DNA from: Thiobacillaceae bacterium
GTDB taxonomy: Bacteria > Pseudomonadota > Gammaproteobacteria > Burkholderiales > Thiobacillaceae
Assembly (NCBI GenBank): GCA_012274165.1
Contig: JAAPAA010000200.1
Location: 1-8,427, forward strand
Length of the DNA stretch: 8,427 nucleotides
Direction: 5' to 3'
This document shows positions 1 to 5,923 of the stretch, in pieces. Positions within the stretch are counted from its first letter, which is position 1, and each line of letters begins with the position of its first letter. The translations under genes and the position numbers were made by a program. The notes under the pieces were generated by a model. That model was given only the letters and a program-made list of their open reading frames with translations. It had not been told where the DNA came from and did no database searches.

Positions 1-158
1 AGGCCGATTGCTGTTCCGGGGCGTCCGGGCGCGAGACCGCGTTGCGGGCCGCAGTCACTAGGCCCCAGCGCTTCGAGGCTCTATCGAACGCGCAAACGCT
101 GGCTGGGTGACGACAACGCGGTTGATGCCGCCTGACAGCGCAGAGCGGGAGACCGACC
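1..158. other. Region upstream of galE; possible end of a preceding gene
   Basis: No complete gene is visible. On the + strand one frame stays open from base 1 to a TGA at 135-137 and ends in a basic stretch (RLYRTRKRWLGDDNAVDAA). A second frame stops at 58-60. Either could be the 3' end of an upstream gene, but neither tail is one I recognise. The last 12 bases before the galE ATG hold its ribosome binding site (GGGAGA, 147-152). Confidence 0.3.
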
Positions 159-1166
159 ATGATTCTCGTCACCGGCGGCGCCGGCTATATTGGCTCGCAC
201 ACCGCAGTGGAATGTCTGGCTGCCGGACACGAGGTGGTGGTGTTCGACAACCTGTCGAACAGCAGCGTGATATCGCTCGACCGTGTGGCACAGATCAGCG
301 GCAAGCAGGTGGCGTTCGTGCAGGGCGACATCCGCGACCGCGCGGCCTTGCGCAAACTCTTCGCCGAGCACGCAATCGACGCGGTGGTGCATTTCGCCGG
401 GTTGAAGGCGGTGGGCGAGTCGGTGGAAAAGCCGCTGCTGTATTACGACAACAATATCGCCGGCAGCATCGCGCTGTTTGAGGTGATGGCCGAGTCCGGG
501 GTGAAGGCGGTGGTGTTCTCATCGTCGGCCACGGTGTACGGCGACCCGGCGACGGTGCCGATCACCGAAGACTTTCCGCTATCGGCGACCAATCCGTATG
601 GCCGCTCAAAACTGTTTATCGAGGAAATCCTGGGCGACATCGCGTTGTCGGACAAGGCCTGGAACGTCGCGCTGTTGCGTTATTTCAACCCGGTGGGTGC
701 GCATGAGTCGGGGCTGATCGGCGAAGACCCGCGCGGCATTCCCAACAACCTGATGCCTTACGTGGCGCAGGTGGCGGTGGGTCGACGCGCGCATTTGAAT
801 GTGTTCGGCGGCGACTATCCGACGCCGGATGGCACCGGCGTGCGCGACTACATTCACGTGGTCGATCTGGCGCGCGGGCATGTGGCGGCGCTGAACAAGC
901 TGCTGGGCCTGGGCGGGGTGAAAATCTGGACTCTGGGGACTGGCTGCGGCGTGAGCGTGCTCGACATGGTGCGCGCGTTTGAAGCGGCGAGCGGCAGACC
1001 GGTGCCGTATCAAATCGTGGCGCGGCGTGCCGGTGATGTGGCGCAGTGCTGGGCGGATCCGGCGCGTGCCGCACGGGAGCTTGGATGGCGGGCGGAATAT
1101 GATTTGCCAAGGATGTGCGCCGATGCCTGGCGCTGGCAGGCCGGGAATCCAGACGGTTATGTTTAA
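159..1166 (+). CDS. galE: UDP-glucose 4-epimerase
   Basis: This cytoplasmic NAD-dependent enzyme of the extended short-chain dehydrogenase/reductase family interconverts UDP-glucose and UDP-galactose (Leloir pathway), supplying galactose units for polysaccharide. The N-terminus carries the Rossmann dinucleotide motif GGAGYIGSHT (residues 6-15). SSSATVYG (121-128) contains the catalytic Ser/Thr region, and NPYGRSK gives the catalytic Tyr147 and Lys151 (YxxxK). RYFNPVGAHESG and the C-terminal RAGDVAQCWADP are typical GalE substrate-domain segments. At 335 residues it has the usual family length. The ATG is preceded by GGGAGA at 147-152, seven bases upstream, and the Rossmann motif begins immediately, so the start is secure. 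It converges on the rhomboid gene with 18 bp between stop codons and no clear terminator. Related 4-epimerases acting on N-acetylated sugars cannot be excluded from sequence alone, but the motifs are closest to classic GalE. Confidence 0.95.
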   Translation: MILVTGGAGYIGSHTAVECLAAGHEVVVFDNLSNSSVISLDRVAQISGKQVAFVQGDIRDRAALRKLFAEHAIDAVVHFAGLKAVGESVEKPLLYYDNNIAGSIALFEVMAESGVKAVVFSSSATVYGDPATVPITEDFPLSATNPYGRSKLFIEEILGDIALSDKAWNVALLRYFNPVGAHESGLIGEDPRGIPNNLMPYVAQVAVGRRAHLNVFGGDYPTPDGTGVRDYIHVVDLARGHVAALNKLLGLGGVKIWTLGTGCGVSVLDMVRAFEAASGRPVPYQIVARRAGDVAQCWADPARAARELGWRAEYDLPRMCADAWRWQAGNPDGYV

Positions 1167-1184
1167 GTGCGCGGTGAACGGCGT

Positions 1185-1778
1185 TTAACGCTTGCCGAAC
1201 AGTCCGCGCCCGCGGAAATACTGCACCCCCAGCCAACCGCCGAACAACCCACCGAGGTGGGCGAAGTGGGCAACGCCCGCTGAAGTGTTGGTGACCCCCA
1301 GAACCAATTCAAGCACGCCATAGCCGAGCACAAAGGTGCGCGCGGGAATCCGGATAAAGGGCAGAAAAACGATGATGATCACGCGGTTGGGGAAATACAG
1401 CGCATAAGCCAGCAACAGGCCGAACACGCCGCCGGATGCACCGATAACCGGGCCGCTCGCGTGCAGGAACAATCCACTGACGGTAATCTGCGTCATCGCG
1501 GCAACGACGACGCTGAGCAGATATGTCAGCAGGTAGCGCAGGTCGTTCCAGCGTTTTTCCAGCTCGGCGCCAAACATCCATACGGCGGCCATGTTGAACC
1601 CCAGATGCAGCAGCGAGCCATGCAGAAAACTGTAGGTGACCAGCTGCCAGACATGAAATGCCCCACCCGCCCCCGGCGGCCACAAACCAAATACACGAAC
1701 CATGTCAGGCCCGGTGAAAATCCCCAGCGCATAAATCAGGACATTCAGCAGAATGAGAGTGAAGGTGATGGGTGGCAT
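1185..1778 (-). CDS. Rhomboid family intramembrane serine protease
   Basis: This polytopic inner-membrane protease cleaves substrates within or next to transmembrane helices by a Ser-His dyad. With the start at 1778 it has 197 residues and about six hydrophobic segments, the first at residues 4-22. HGSLLHLGFNM (53-63) gives the conserved His58 and Asn62 of the oxyanion region. GASGGVFG (113-120) holds the catalytic Ser115. AHFAHLGGLFGGW (170-182) holds the catalytic His174, spaced from the Gly residues as in GlpG. An in-frame ATG at 1889 would add 37 mostly polar residues. I reject it because family members usually start just before the first helix, because that ATG is buried in a perfect 14-bp hairpin, and because a TACAAT -10-like hexamer (minus strand, 1808-1803) lies just ahead of the 1778 start. 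No strong Shine-Dalgarno is seen. The substrate is unknown. No exact gene symbol is justified. Confidence 0.9.
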   Translation of the reverse strand: MPPITFTLILLNVLIYALGIFTGPDMVRVFGLWPPGAGGAFHVWQLVTYSFLHGSLLHLGFNMAAVWMFGAELEKRWNDLRYLLTYLLSVVVAAMTQITVSGLFLHASGPVIGASGGVFGLLLAYALYFPNRVIIIVFLPFIRIPARTFVLGYGVLELVLGVTNTSAGVAHFAHLGGLFGGWLGVQYFRGRGLFGKR

Positions 1779-1880
1779 GGCAGATCGAAAAGGTTTAGCC
1801 AGATTGTAATGCGTTGCCAGCCTCAAGCCAGACGTTAGGTGAATACGGCCTGGTGAAAAAAACTTACCGGCTTGGCTTGG

Positions 1881-1912
1881 CGTCGCCATGAGCCAATAGG
1901 CTCATGGCGACG
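1881..1912. repeat. Perfect 14-bp inverted repeat upstream of the rhomboid gene
   Basis: The arms CGTCGCCATGAGCC (1881-1894) and GGCTCATGGCGACG (1899-1912) are perfectly complementary around a 4-base loop, AATA. There is no T-tract on either side, so it is not a standard intrinsic terminator. It lies about 100 bp upstream of the chosen rhomboid start and just before the structured repeat array. It could be a cruciform or operator for a dimeric regulator, a transcript-end hairpin, or a REP-like element. Confidence 0.8.
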
Positions 1913-1959
1913 CATGTTTCAACGCGACGCTTTGCAATATTTGATCGATATGATTCTCC

Positions 1960-2210
1960 CATCGCAGCAGCAATCGAACAGCAGATTTGGGGCGTTGCGA
2001 TGAAACAGGGCAGTTGAAAATAAGGTAGCAAGCAATGCGCGTGAATAGCAGTGGGCATCGCAGATTGGGTGCCATCAGGGTAGTCTCTCTCCCAAGGGAT
2101 TGCCTGATCCTGTGGTCGTTGAAGCGCCTGTCAACGACAACTCACGCGCACGTCGCACGACGCTGCGCGGCATTTTTATTTGCAGATTTCGTGTCTTCGT
2201 GCGCTTGAGT
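1960..2210 (+). ncRNA. Structured element copy A (putative RNA)
   Basis: This is the first copy. Helices in order: a weak first hairpin CATCGCA/TGCGATG (1960-1966 with 1996-2002); the anchor TGCGCGTGA (2036-2044); GGCAT/GTGCC (2054-2058, 2069-2073); ATCAGG/CCTGAT (2074-2079, 2103-2108); GTCGTTGA/TCAACGAC (2115-2122, 2131-2138). A long closing stem follows, 2140-2152 with 2198-2210, with 12 of 13 pairs and one C-T mismatch. Inside it are small hairpins CGTC/GACG (2151-2162) and CTGC/GCAG (2163-2166, 2182-2185). The stems occupy the same positions as in copies B and C but differ in sequence. The first hairpin of A differs from that of B and C and is uncertain. The orientation is inferred from G-U pairs. 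The element ends are approximate. Confidence 0.55.
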
Positions 2211-2285
2211 TTGTTTTTCTGGGTGGTGACAGAAAAATGCTCCGGATGAAAATGGAAAAACTTTAATAAAATGTTGTTATGTGTA

Positions 2286-2314
2286 TTGCAATGACTATAG
2301 AGTGCGACTATAGT
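2286..2314 (+). promoter_or_regulatory. Candidate sigma70 promoter between copies A and B, over a GACTATAG repeat
   Basis: TTGCAA (2286-2291) and TATAGT (2309-2314) are separated by exactly 17 bp and match the sigma70 boxes at 4/6 and 5/6. The predicted start of transcription, near 2321, falls just before element B. The spacer also contains the direct repeat GACTATAG (2293-2300 and 2306-2313), and its second copy forms the palindrome GACTATAGTC (2306-2315), a possible regulator site. A comparable promoter was not found in front of A or C. Confidence 0.4.
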
Positions 2315-2332
2315 CTCAACAGCAGTAAAAAA

Positions 2333-2631
2333 AGCGGCGGGATAAGGGTGCATGGTTGGGCGCACCCTATCGATGACCAGCTTGTATATAAAGCAACAAA
2401 TAGTGCGCGTGAAAAGCAGCAAAGGACATCAGCTTATTGGGTGTCCGTGCAGGCTCGATTCGGGGCTTGCACTATCCTGTGATCGCTGGGCTTTCCTCAG
2501 CGATATCTCATGCGCACGCCGAAACGGTGCTGTGCAACATTCCATTTGCAGATTCCGTATCGTCGTGCGCTTGAGCCGTTTTCCCTTTTGCTTGTTGGGG
2601 AAGTGGGCAGGAGGAGACGTGCCGCAAGGCA
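2333..2631 (+). ncRNA. Structured element copy B (putative RNA)
   Basis: The best-formed copy. The first hairpin is GAT plus AGGGTGC (2341-2351, one bulged A at 2344) with GCACCCT plus ATC (2362-2371). The anchor is at 2404-2419. Then come GGACAT/GTGTCC (2424-2429, 2441-2446), GTGCAGGC/GCTTGCAC (2447-2454, 2465-2472, one G-U), and ATCGCTG/CAGCGAT (2482-2488, 2498-2504). The long stem pairs 2507-2518 with 2564-2575, 11 of 12, with a T-T mismatch at the same place as the mismatch in A. Inside are CGCCG/CGGTG (2517-2529, one G-U) and TGCAA/TTGCA (2533-2537, 2546-2550). A short TGCC-GCAA-GGCA hairpin at 2620-2631 closes the unit. A plausible sigma70 promoter lies just upstream (2286-2314). Confidence 0.6.
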
Positions 2632-2663
2632 AATAATAAGTGGTACCAAAAAGCAGTTAAAAG

Positions 2664-2963
2664 AGCGGCGGGATGTAGGCGCACACAGAGGTGCCACATT
2701 CTGACCAGCTTGATAAAAGTAGCAGGTAGTGCGCGTGAATAGCAGTTGACGCCGCAGGTTTGGCGTCGGGAAGGGGCGTCTCCCATGCCCCATCCGTTTC
2801 TGTTTCGCTGGGCCATGGCCCAGCGATGTCTCATGCGCACGCCAGTCTGGCGTTGCGTGTTTTTTTGCAAATCCATCTGGTGTGCGCTGAGTCGTGTTGG
2901 CTTGGGCGCTATTTCGTCTGGCGATTAGTGTGTCTGGCGAACGGACAGGCAGCCGTAAGGCTG
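2664..2963 (+). ncRNA. Structured element copy C (putative RNA)
   Basis: Third copy, nearest to the PEP-CTERM operon. The first hairpin is GGATGT plus GGCGC (2671-2682, bulged A at 2677) with GTGCC plus ACATTC (2691-2701), keeping the bulged A seen in B although the paired bases differ. The anchor is at 2730-2745. Then come GACGCC/GGCGTC (2748-2753, 2762-2767), GGGGC/GCCCC (2773-2777, 2787-2791), and a perfect palindrome centred on CCATGG (2806-2825). The long stem pairs 2830-2840 with 2882-2891, 10 pairs with a bulged T where A and B have their mismatch. Inside are CGCCA/TGGCG (2840-2852) and TTGC/GCAA (2853-2856, 2867-2870). The tail hairpin CAGCC-GTAA-GGCTG (2950-2963) has a GNRA-type loop, as in B. 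Confidence 0.6.
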
Positions 2964-3075
2964 GGAAGTGTGCAGTTAAAAATATAACGGTGAGACAGCA
3001 GCGGAGATGTGCTTGAAAAATCTGGATGAAGTGTCCAGAGCTCGACCTCAACCCCTTAAAACAAAGGAGAAGTCC

Positions 3076-3765
3076 ATGAAACGCGTGAACAAGAAACTGG
3101 CTGCCGGTATTATTTTGCTGAGCCAAACCCTTTCCGGAGCGGCGTTTGCTGCCTCCGTTACCCTGGCGGGAACGACCGTCGATTTTTCTTTCGACGACTC
3201 CATGCTGGGACTGTTCGGACAAGCCCATGTGGCGGGCGACAGCCTGTATTTCACCCCGACTCATTTCGCCGCCCAGTCGTCTAATGGAGCGGGGTATGTG
3301 CTGACCAACGAAACCATCAATGTGCAGGTGATGGCGCATCAAGGTTATTCATTCTCCAATTTCGGCTTCACCGAAAAAGGGGACTACCTGATGCTGGGTG
3401 CAGGTGGGTCGGTCGATGTGACCGGTCAGGTTCGCCTCTTCGATGTCGCCAATCCCCTGGTGGATATCGCGACCAGCCTGCAGCCTGCCAATCCGCTTAC
3501 CCACGTAGGCGTGCCCACCGACAACTGGATCGCACAAAATTCAACCGATCTGTCGGCTTGGAATGGCGCTCGGGCGATCAATGTAACAGTCGAAAACCTG
3601 TTGCTGGCCTCCACCAGCCTCCCGAATTCCCTGGCATTCGTCGAGAAGAAATTTGTCGGTTTGTCCCTGATCACCACGCCGGTTCCCGAAGCGGATACCT
3701 ACGCGATGATGCTGGCAGGGTTGGGTCTGGTGGGCTTTGCCGTCGCGCGTCGTCGCGTCGCATAA
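3076..3765 (+). CDS. PEP-CTERM sorting domain-containing secreted protein, unknown function
   Basis: The 229-residue protein starts MKRVNKKLAAGIILL. It has a Sec signal peptide with a basic N-region, a hydrophobic core and a probable cut after SGAAFA near residue 24. The mature part is rich in Ser, Thr, Asn, Gly and small hydrophobics, has no cysteine, and resembles no enzyme family I know. The C-terminus is a classic PEP-CTERM tag: VPEADTYAMMLAGLGLVGF followed by AVARRRVA. Such tags are recognised by an exosortase, which cleaves and attaches or releases the protein at the cell surface. The start at 3076 is chosen over an in-frame ATG at 3007 because AAAGGAG (3063-3069) sits seven bases upstream and the signal peptide begins right there. 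It heads a probable three-gene operon and lies just downstream of the structured repeat array. A 56-bp stretch of its tag-coding sequence is identical to that of the next gene. Confidence 0.88.
   Translation: MKRVNKKLAAGIILLSQTLSGAAFAASVTLAGTTVDFSFDDSMLGLFGQAHVAGDSLYFTPTHFAAQSSNGAGYVLTNETINVQVMAHQGYSFSNFGFTEKGDYLMLGAGGSVDVTGQVRLFDVANPLVDIATSLQPANPLTHVGVPTDNWIAQNSTDLSAWNGARAINVTVENLLLASTSLPNSLAFVEKKFVGLSLITTPVPEADTYAMMLAGLGLVGFAVARRRVA
3685..3740 (+). repeat. 56-bp exact repeat, copy 1 (sorting-tag coding sequence)
   Basis: From CCCGAAGCGGATACC to GGGCTTTGC this stretch is identical, base for base, to 4789-4844. It encodes the PEADTYAMMLAGLGLVGFA part of the sorting tag. The rest of the two genes is not alignable by eye. 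Identity includes third codon positions, which suggests recent copying or gene conversion rather than protein-level selection alone. Confidence 0.95.
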
Positions 3766-3861
3766 GCCATCAAACAGCGGAGGACGATGGTATTGAGGAG
3801 GTCGTCCGACGTGAGGGTGAAGTGCTGGTCTTGTCTTGATAATTAAATATAAGGGAAAGTC

Positions 3862-4872
3862 ATGAAGCGCGTGAAAACAGGAAAACGGATTGGCGTTCGT
3901 CAATCCCTGCTTATGGCAGGCTTGGTGATGGCTGGCGCAGCTGGTTCGGCGCAGGCCATCACCTTTTACTCCTACACTTCGACCAGCGGCAACCCCGGCC
4001 CGAACGGGAATCACATTTTCTCCGACTTTGGCTCCGCGCCGGTAGAGACCAGCTCGGATCATTTCGGCCAGCAGAGCCGGCAGCACGTCAACGACCCTGG
4101 AGCCAGCTCTACGATGGTGGATGCCCAGGCCTTCGCGCGCGCCGACATGAATGGGCTGCACCTGGAGACTGTGGTCACCGGTTCCTTGCGGGATGCAGAG
4201 CCGTATTACAGCGAGACCTTCTCGGGAAGTGCGAACGCACGCGCCGCCATGGGCGACAGCTTCGTGATCGGGTTCCCGGGCTCTGCGGCAGTTTTCGCGA
4301 CGACATCGATGACGTTGCACTTCAGCATGACTGGGCCCTTGACCGGCTATGCCTACGTCACTCCGCTCGACCCCGCAAATCCCGGGGGTGGCGAAGGCCG
4401 CTCGCGGTGGCATGCCGATTTCGTTGCGTACGACGACACCGCAGGCAACGAGCTGGGCCGCATCACTCTCGACCAGACTTGCGCGATGTTCACCAGTTAC
4501 AACTTCAGTTGCTCCGGCAACCTGCCCGGCGCCTATGCGATGAATATCAGCGCACCTTTTGGTCATACGTTGTCCGTCAGCATCAACGGCGAAACCTGGG
4601 CCAGTGCGCTGGGTGCCGAATCCCGCGGCGGCGACGTCCTTGCAGGGGGTCAAGCCGACCTGCGCCACACCCTCTCCTGGGGTGGGATCAGCAACTTGAG
4701 CGATGAGAACGGTCAGGCCATCTCCGGTTTCACCGCCATCAGCGCTTCCTCCGGCTACGACTACGTCAACGCCTTTCCGGCGGCCGTCCCCGAAGCGGAT
4801 ACCTACGCGATGATGCTGGCAGGGTTGGGTCTGGTGGGCTTTGCTGCGCGGCGGCGTGCGGCGCGTACTTGA
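3862..4872 (+). CDS. PEP-CTERM sorting domain-containing secreted protein, unknown function
   Basis: The 336-residue protein has a twin-basic N-terminus (MKRVKTGKRIGVRQ), a hydrophobic core and a likely signal peptide cut after GSAQA near residue 32. The mature region is about 275 residues, rich in Gly, Ser and aromatics, with two cysteines close together (CAMFTSYNFSC) that could form a disulfide. It looks like an extracellular beta-rich protein, but no catalytic motif is evident. It ends with VPEADTYAMMLAGLGLVGF plus AARRRAART, the exosortase tag. The ATG follows AAGGGAAAG (3851-3859), a weak Shine-Dalgarno. It lies 96 bp after the previous stop, and that gap contains a small hairpin (GGACGA 3782-3787 with TCGTCC 3802-3807) without a T-tract, so read-through from the first gene is likely. 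The next gene follows after 25 bp. Confidence 0.88.
   Translation: MKRVKTGKRIGVRQSLLMAGLVMAGAAGSAQAITFYSYTSTSGNPGPNGNHIFSDFGSAPVETSSDHFGQQSRQHVNDPGASSTMVDAQAFARADMNGLHLETVVTGSLRDAEPYYSETFSGSANARAAMGDSFVIGFPGSAAVFATTSMTLHFSMTGPLTGYAYVTPLDPANPGGGEGRSRWHADFVAYDDTAGNELGRITLDQTCAMFTSYNFSCSGNLPGAYAMNISAPFGHTLSVSINGETWASALGAESRGGDVLAGGQADLRHTLSWGGISNLSDENGQAISGFTAISASSGYDYVNAFPAAVPEADTYAMMLAGLGLVGFAARRRAART
4789..4844 (+). repeat. 56-bp exact repeat, copy 2 (sorting-tag coding sequence)
   Basis: Identical over 56 bp to 3685-3740. The corresponding parts of the third and fifth PEP-CTERM genes (around 5707-5762 and 7897-7950) encode similar residues but differ at many third codon positions, so the identity is specific to this pair. 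Confidence 0.95.
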
Positions 4873-4897
4873 CGCTTTAATTCACAGGAGAACAGCG

Positions 4898-5788
4898 ATG
4901 AAATGCATGCGATGGATGGCAGGCGGTCTTCTGGCTGCAGCGTTGAGCAGCCCGGCATTGGCTTATAACGTTTTTCCCTATGGCGTTGATCAGGCGCTGA
5001 AATGGGGCGACAACACGATCGGTACGCCGGGCGGGGTGGTGACGTGGAGTTTGATGACATCAGGGGTGACGGTCGATCACACCGACGTCAATCTATCCAA
5101 CATCTCCGGCACGTCCGACTTGACCGGCGTGTTTGCTCAGGTGGGGGGTGAAACGGCGGCGTTGACGATGATCCAGAATGCGTTCAACACCTGGTCGTCG
5201 GTGGCGAACATCACGTTTGTCCAGGTGGCCGAAACCGGTTCGGTGCCATTTTCGGCTGCGTATGGCGATGTGGGCGCGAATGTGATCGGCAATATTCGCA
5301 TCGGCGGATTCAACATTGACGGCTTTTCAGCTGCGGTAGGTTATGCCGCGCCCCCCAACGGAGGGCGTACGCTGGAAGGCGACATCCTGTTTAATTCCCG
5401 CTCGGATATTTCCTACTATGTCGCGCCCGGCAACGAAGGTGATCTCTACGATCTATACCCGCCGGGCGGGGGGCTGTATCGCAACGACTTCCAGGGCTTG
5501 TTTGTGCATGAACTGGGTCATGCCCTGGGGATGGCGCACACCAACGTGCCAAGCGCTCTGATGTGCGGCGCTGTGGATGCTGGTTTTGATGGCAGCGCTT
5601 GCGCCTATTTTGATCCCGATCGGGACGGCAAAGCGCCCATCAACCGTATTCCCGACAGCGATGACATCGCGGGCATCCAGTATCTTTACAGTGCGCCCGT
5701 ACCCGTGCCCGAATCCGAAACTTATGCCATGATGCTGGCGGGGTTGGGCTTGGTGGGGTTTGTTGCTCACCGTCGTGCTGCAAATTAA
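4898..5788 (+). CDS. Matrixin-like (M10-type) zinc metalloprotease with PEP-CTERM tag
   Basis: This 296-residue protein is a probable secreted or surface-attached endopeptidase. Residues 1-22 form a signal peptide (cut after SSPALA). The zinc site HELGHALGMAH lies at 204-214 and fits HExxHxxGxxH: His204, His208 and His214 bind zinc and Glu205 is the catalytic base. SALM eight residues further on gives Met222 as the Met-turn of the metzincins. A region before it (AALTMIQNAFNTWSSVANITFVQV) matches the matrixin pattern of an N-terminal helix leading to a strand, and DDIAGIQYLYS is the usual final helix of matrixins. No PRCGxPD cysteine switch is visible, so latency by that route is unlikely. The tag VPESETYAMMLAGLGLVGF plus AHRRAAN ends the protein. 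The start is at 4898, after AGGAG at 4886-4890; an upstream in-frame ATG at 4841 lies inside the previous gene. It is the last gene of the operon, with a terminator at 5924-5948. Its substrate is unknown. Confidence 0.9.
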   Translation: MKCMRWMAGGLLAAALSSPALAYNVFPYGVDQALKWGDNTIGTPGGVVTWSLMTSGVTVDHTDVNLSNISGTSDLTGVFAQVGGETAALTMIQNAFNTWSSVANITFVQVAETGSVPFSAAYGDVGANVIGNIRIGGFNIDGFSAAVGYAAPPNGGRTLEGDILFNSRSDISYYVAPGNEGDLYDLYPPGGGLYRNDFQGLFVHELGHALGMAHTNVPSALMCGAVDAGFDGSACAYFDPDRDGKAPINRIPDSDDIAGIQYLYSAPVPVPESETYAMMLAGLGLVGFVAHRRAAN

Positions 5789-5865
5789 GTGACCACATCG
5801 AGATTAACAATGGGGTCATGCATCAAATTGATAATGGCTGACTAGGCCAAACACATTGGGTAGAT

Positions 5866-5889
5866 CCCCGGAGACACACGTCTCCGGGG
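5866..5889 (+). other. Perfect 10-bp hairpin in the 3' region of the PEP-CTERM operon
   Basis: CCCCGGAGAC (5866-5875) and GTCTCCGGGG (5880-5889) pair perfectly around an ACAC loop. No T-tract follows, so it is not a terminator by itself. It lies 77 bp after the protease stop and 35 bp before the intrinsic terminator. A 3' stabilising hairpin or a small RNA body ending at that terminator are possible roles. Confidence 0.75.
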
Positions 5890-5923
5890 GACACCGACCG
5901 GTTGCGTTCACGCGCATCTTCGG

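Larger units (their letters stand above)
1960..2999 (+). repeat. Tandem array of three diverged structured elements
   Basis: This gene-free kilobase holds three tandem copies of one element. The anchor TGCGCGTGAAWAGCAG recurs at 2036-2051, 2404-2419 and 2730-2745, giving spacings of 368 and 326 bp. A second shared block runs from TTGCA to GTGCGCTTGAG (2180-2209, 2546-2575, and more diverged at 2865-2891). B and C begin with AGCGGCGGGAT (2333 and 2664), each preceded by CAGT(T)AAAA. A similar CAGTTAAAAATATAACGG at 2973-2990 may be a truncated fourth start. Between the anchors the sequence has drifted a lot but the pairing is kept. No convincing protein is encoded. The only open frames run antisense and are side effects of the repeats. 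There is no transposase, and the units are too long and too diverged for CRISPR. I do not recognise the family. Confidence 0.8.

Noticed and set aside
1779..1889. N-terminal extension of the rhomboid protease from the ATG at 1889
   Set aside because: The polar segment is untypical of the family, the start codon lies inside a perfect hairpin, and a -10-like box lies downstream of it.
1960..2999. CRISPR array, integron attC series or insertion sequence as an explanation of the tandem repeats
   Set aside because: The units are 326-368 bp apart and diverged, with no short identical repeats and spacers. No cas gene, integrase or transposase is nearby, and the helices show compensatory changes rather than fixed core sites.
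3007..3075. Upstream start for the first PEP-CTERM gene
   Set aside because: It would put a polar 23-residue segment before the signal peptide, while AAAGGAG lies at the right distance from the ATG at 3076.
2497..3342. Long antisense open frame (281 residues) over repeats B, C and the start of the first PEP-CTERM gene
   Set aside because: It runs through hairpin-rich repeats, overlaps a well-supported gene in antisense, and its repeated peptides (such as RAHETSL) are translations of the conserved stems. Similar frames over copies A and B share the same artefact.
3782..3807. Terminator between the first and second PEP-CTERM genes
   Set aside because: Only a 6-bp stem with a 14-base loop and no T-tract; read-through is more likely.
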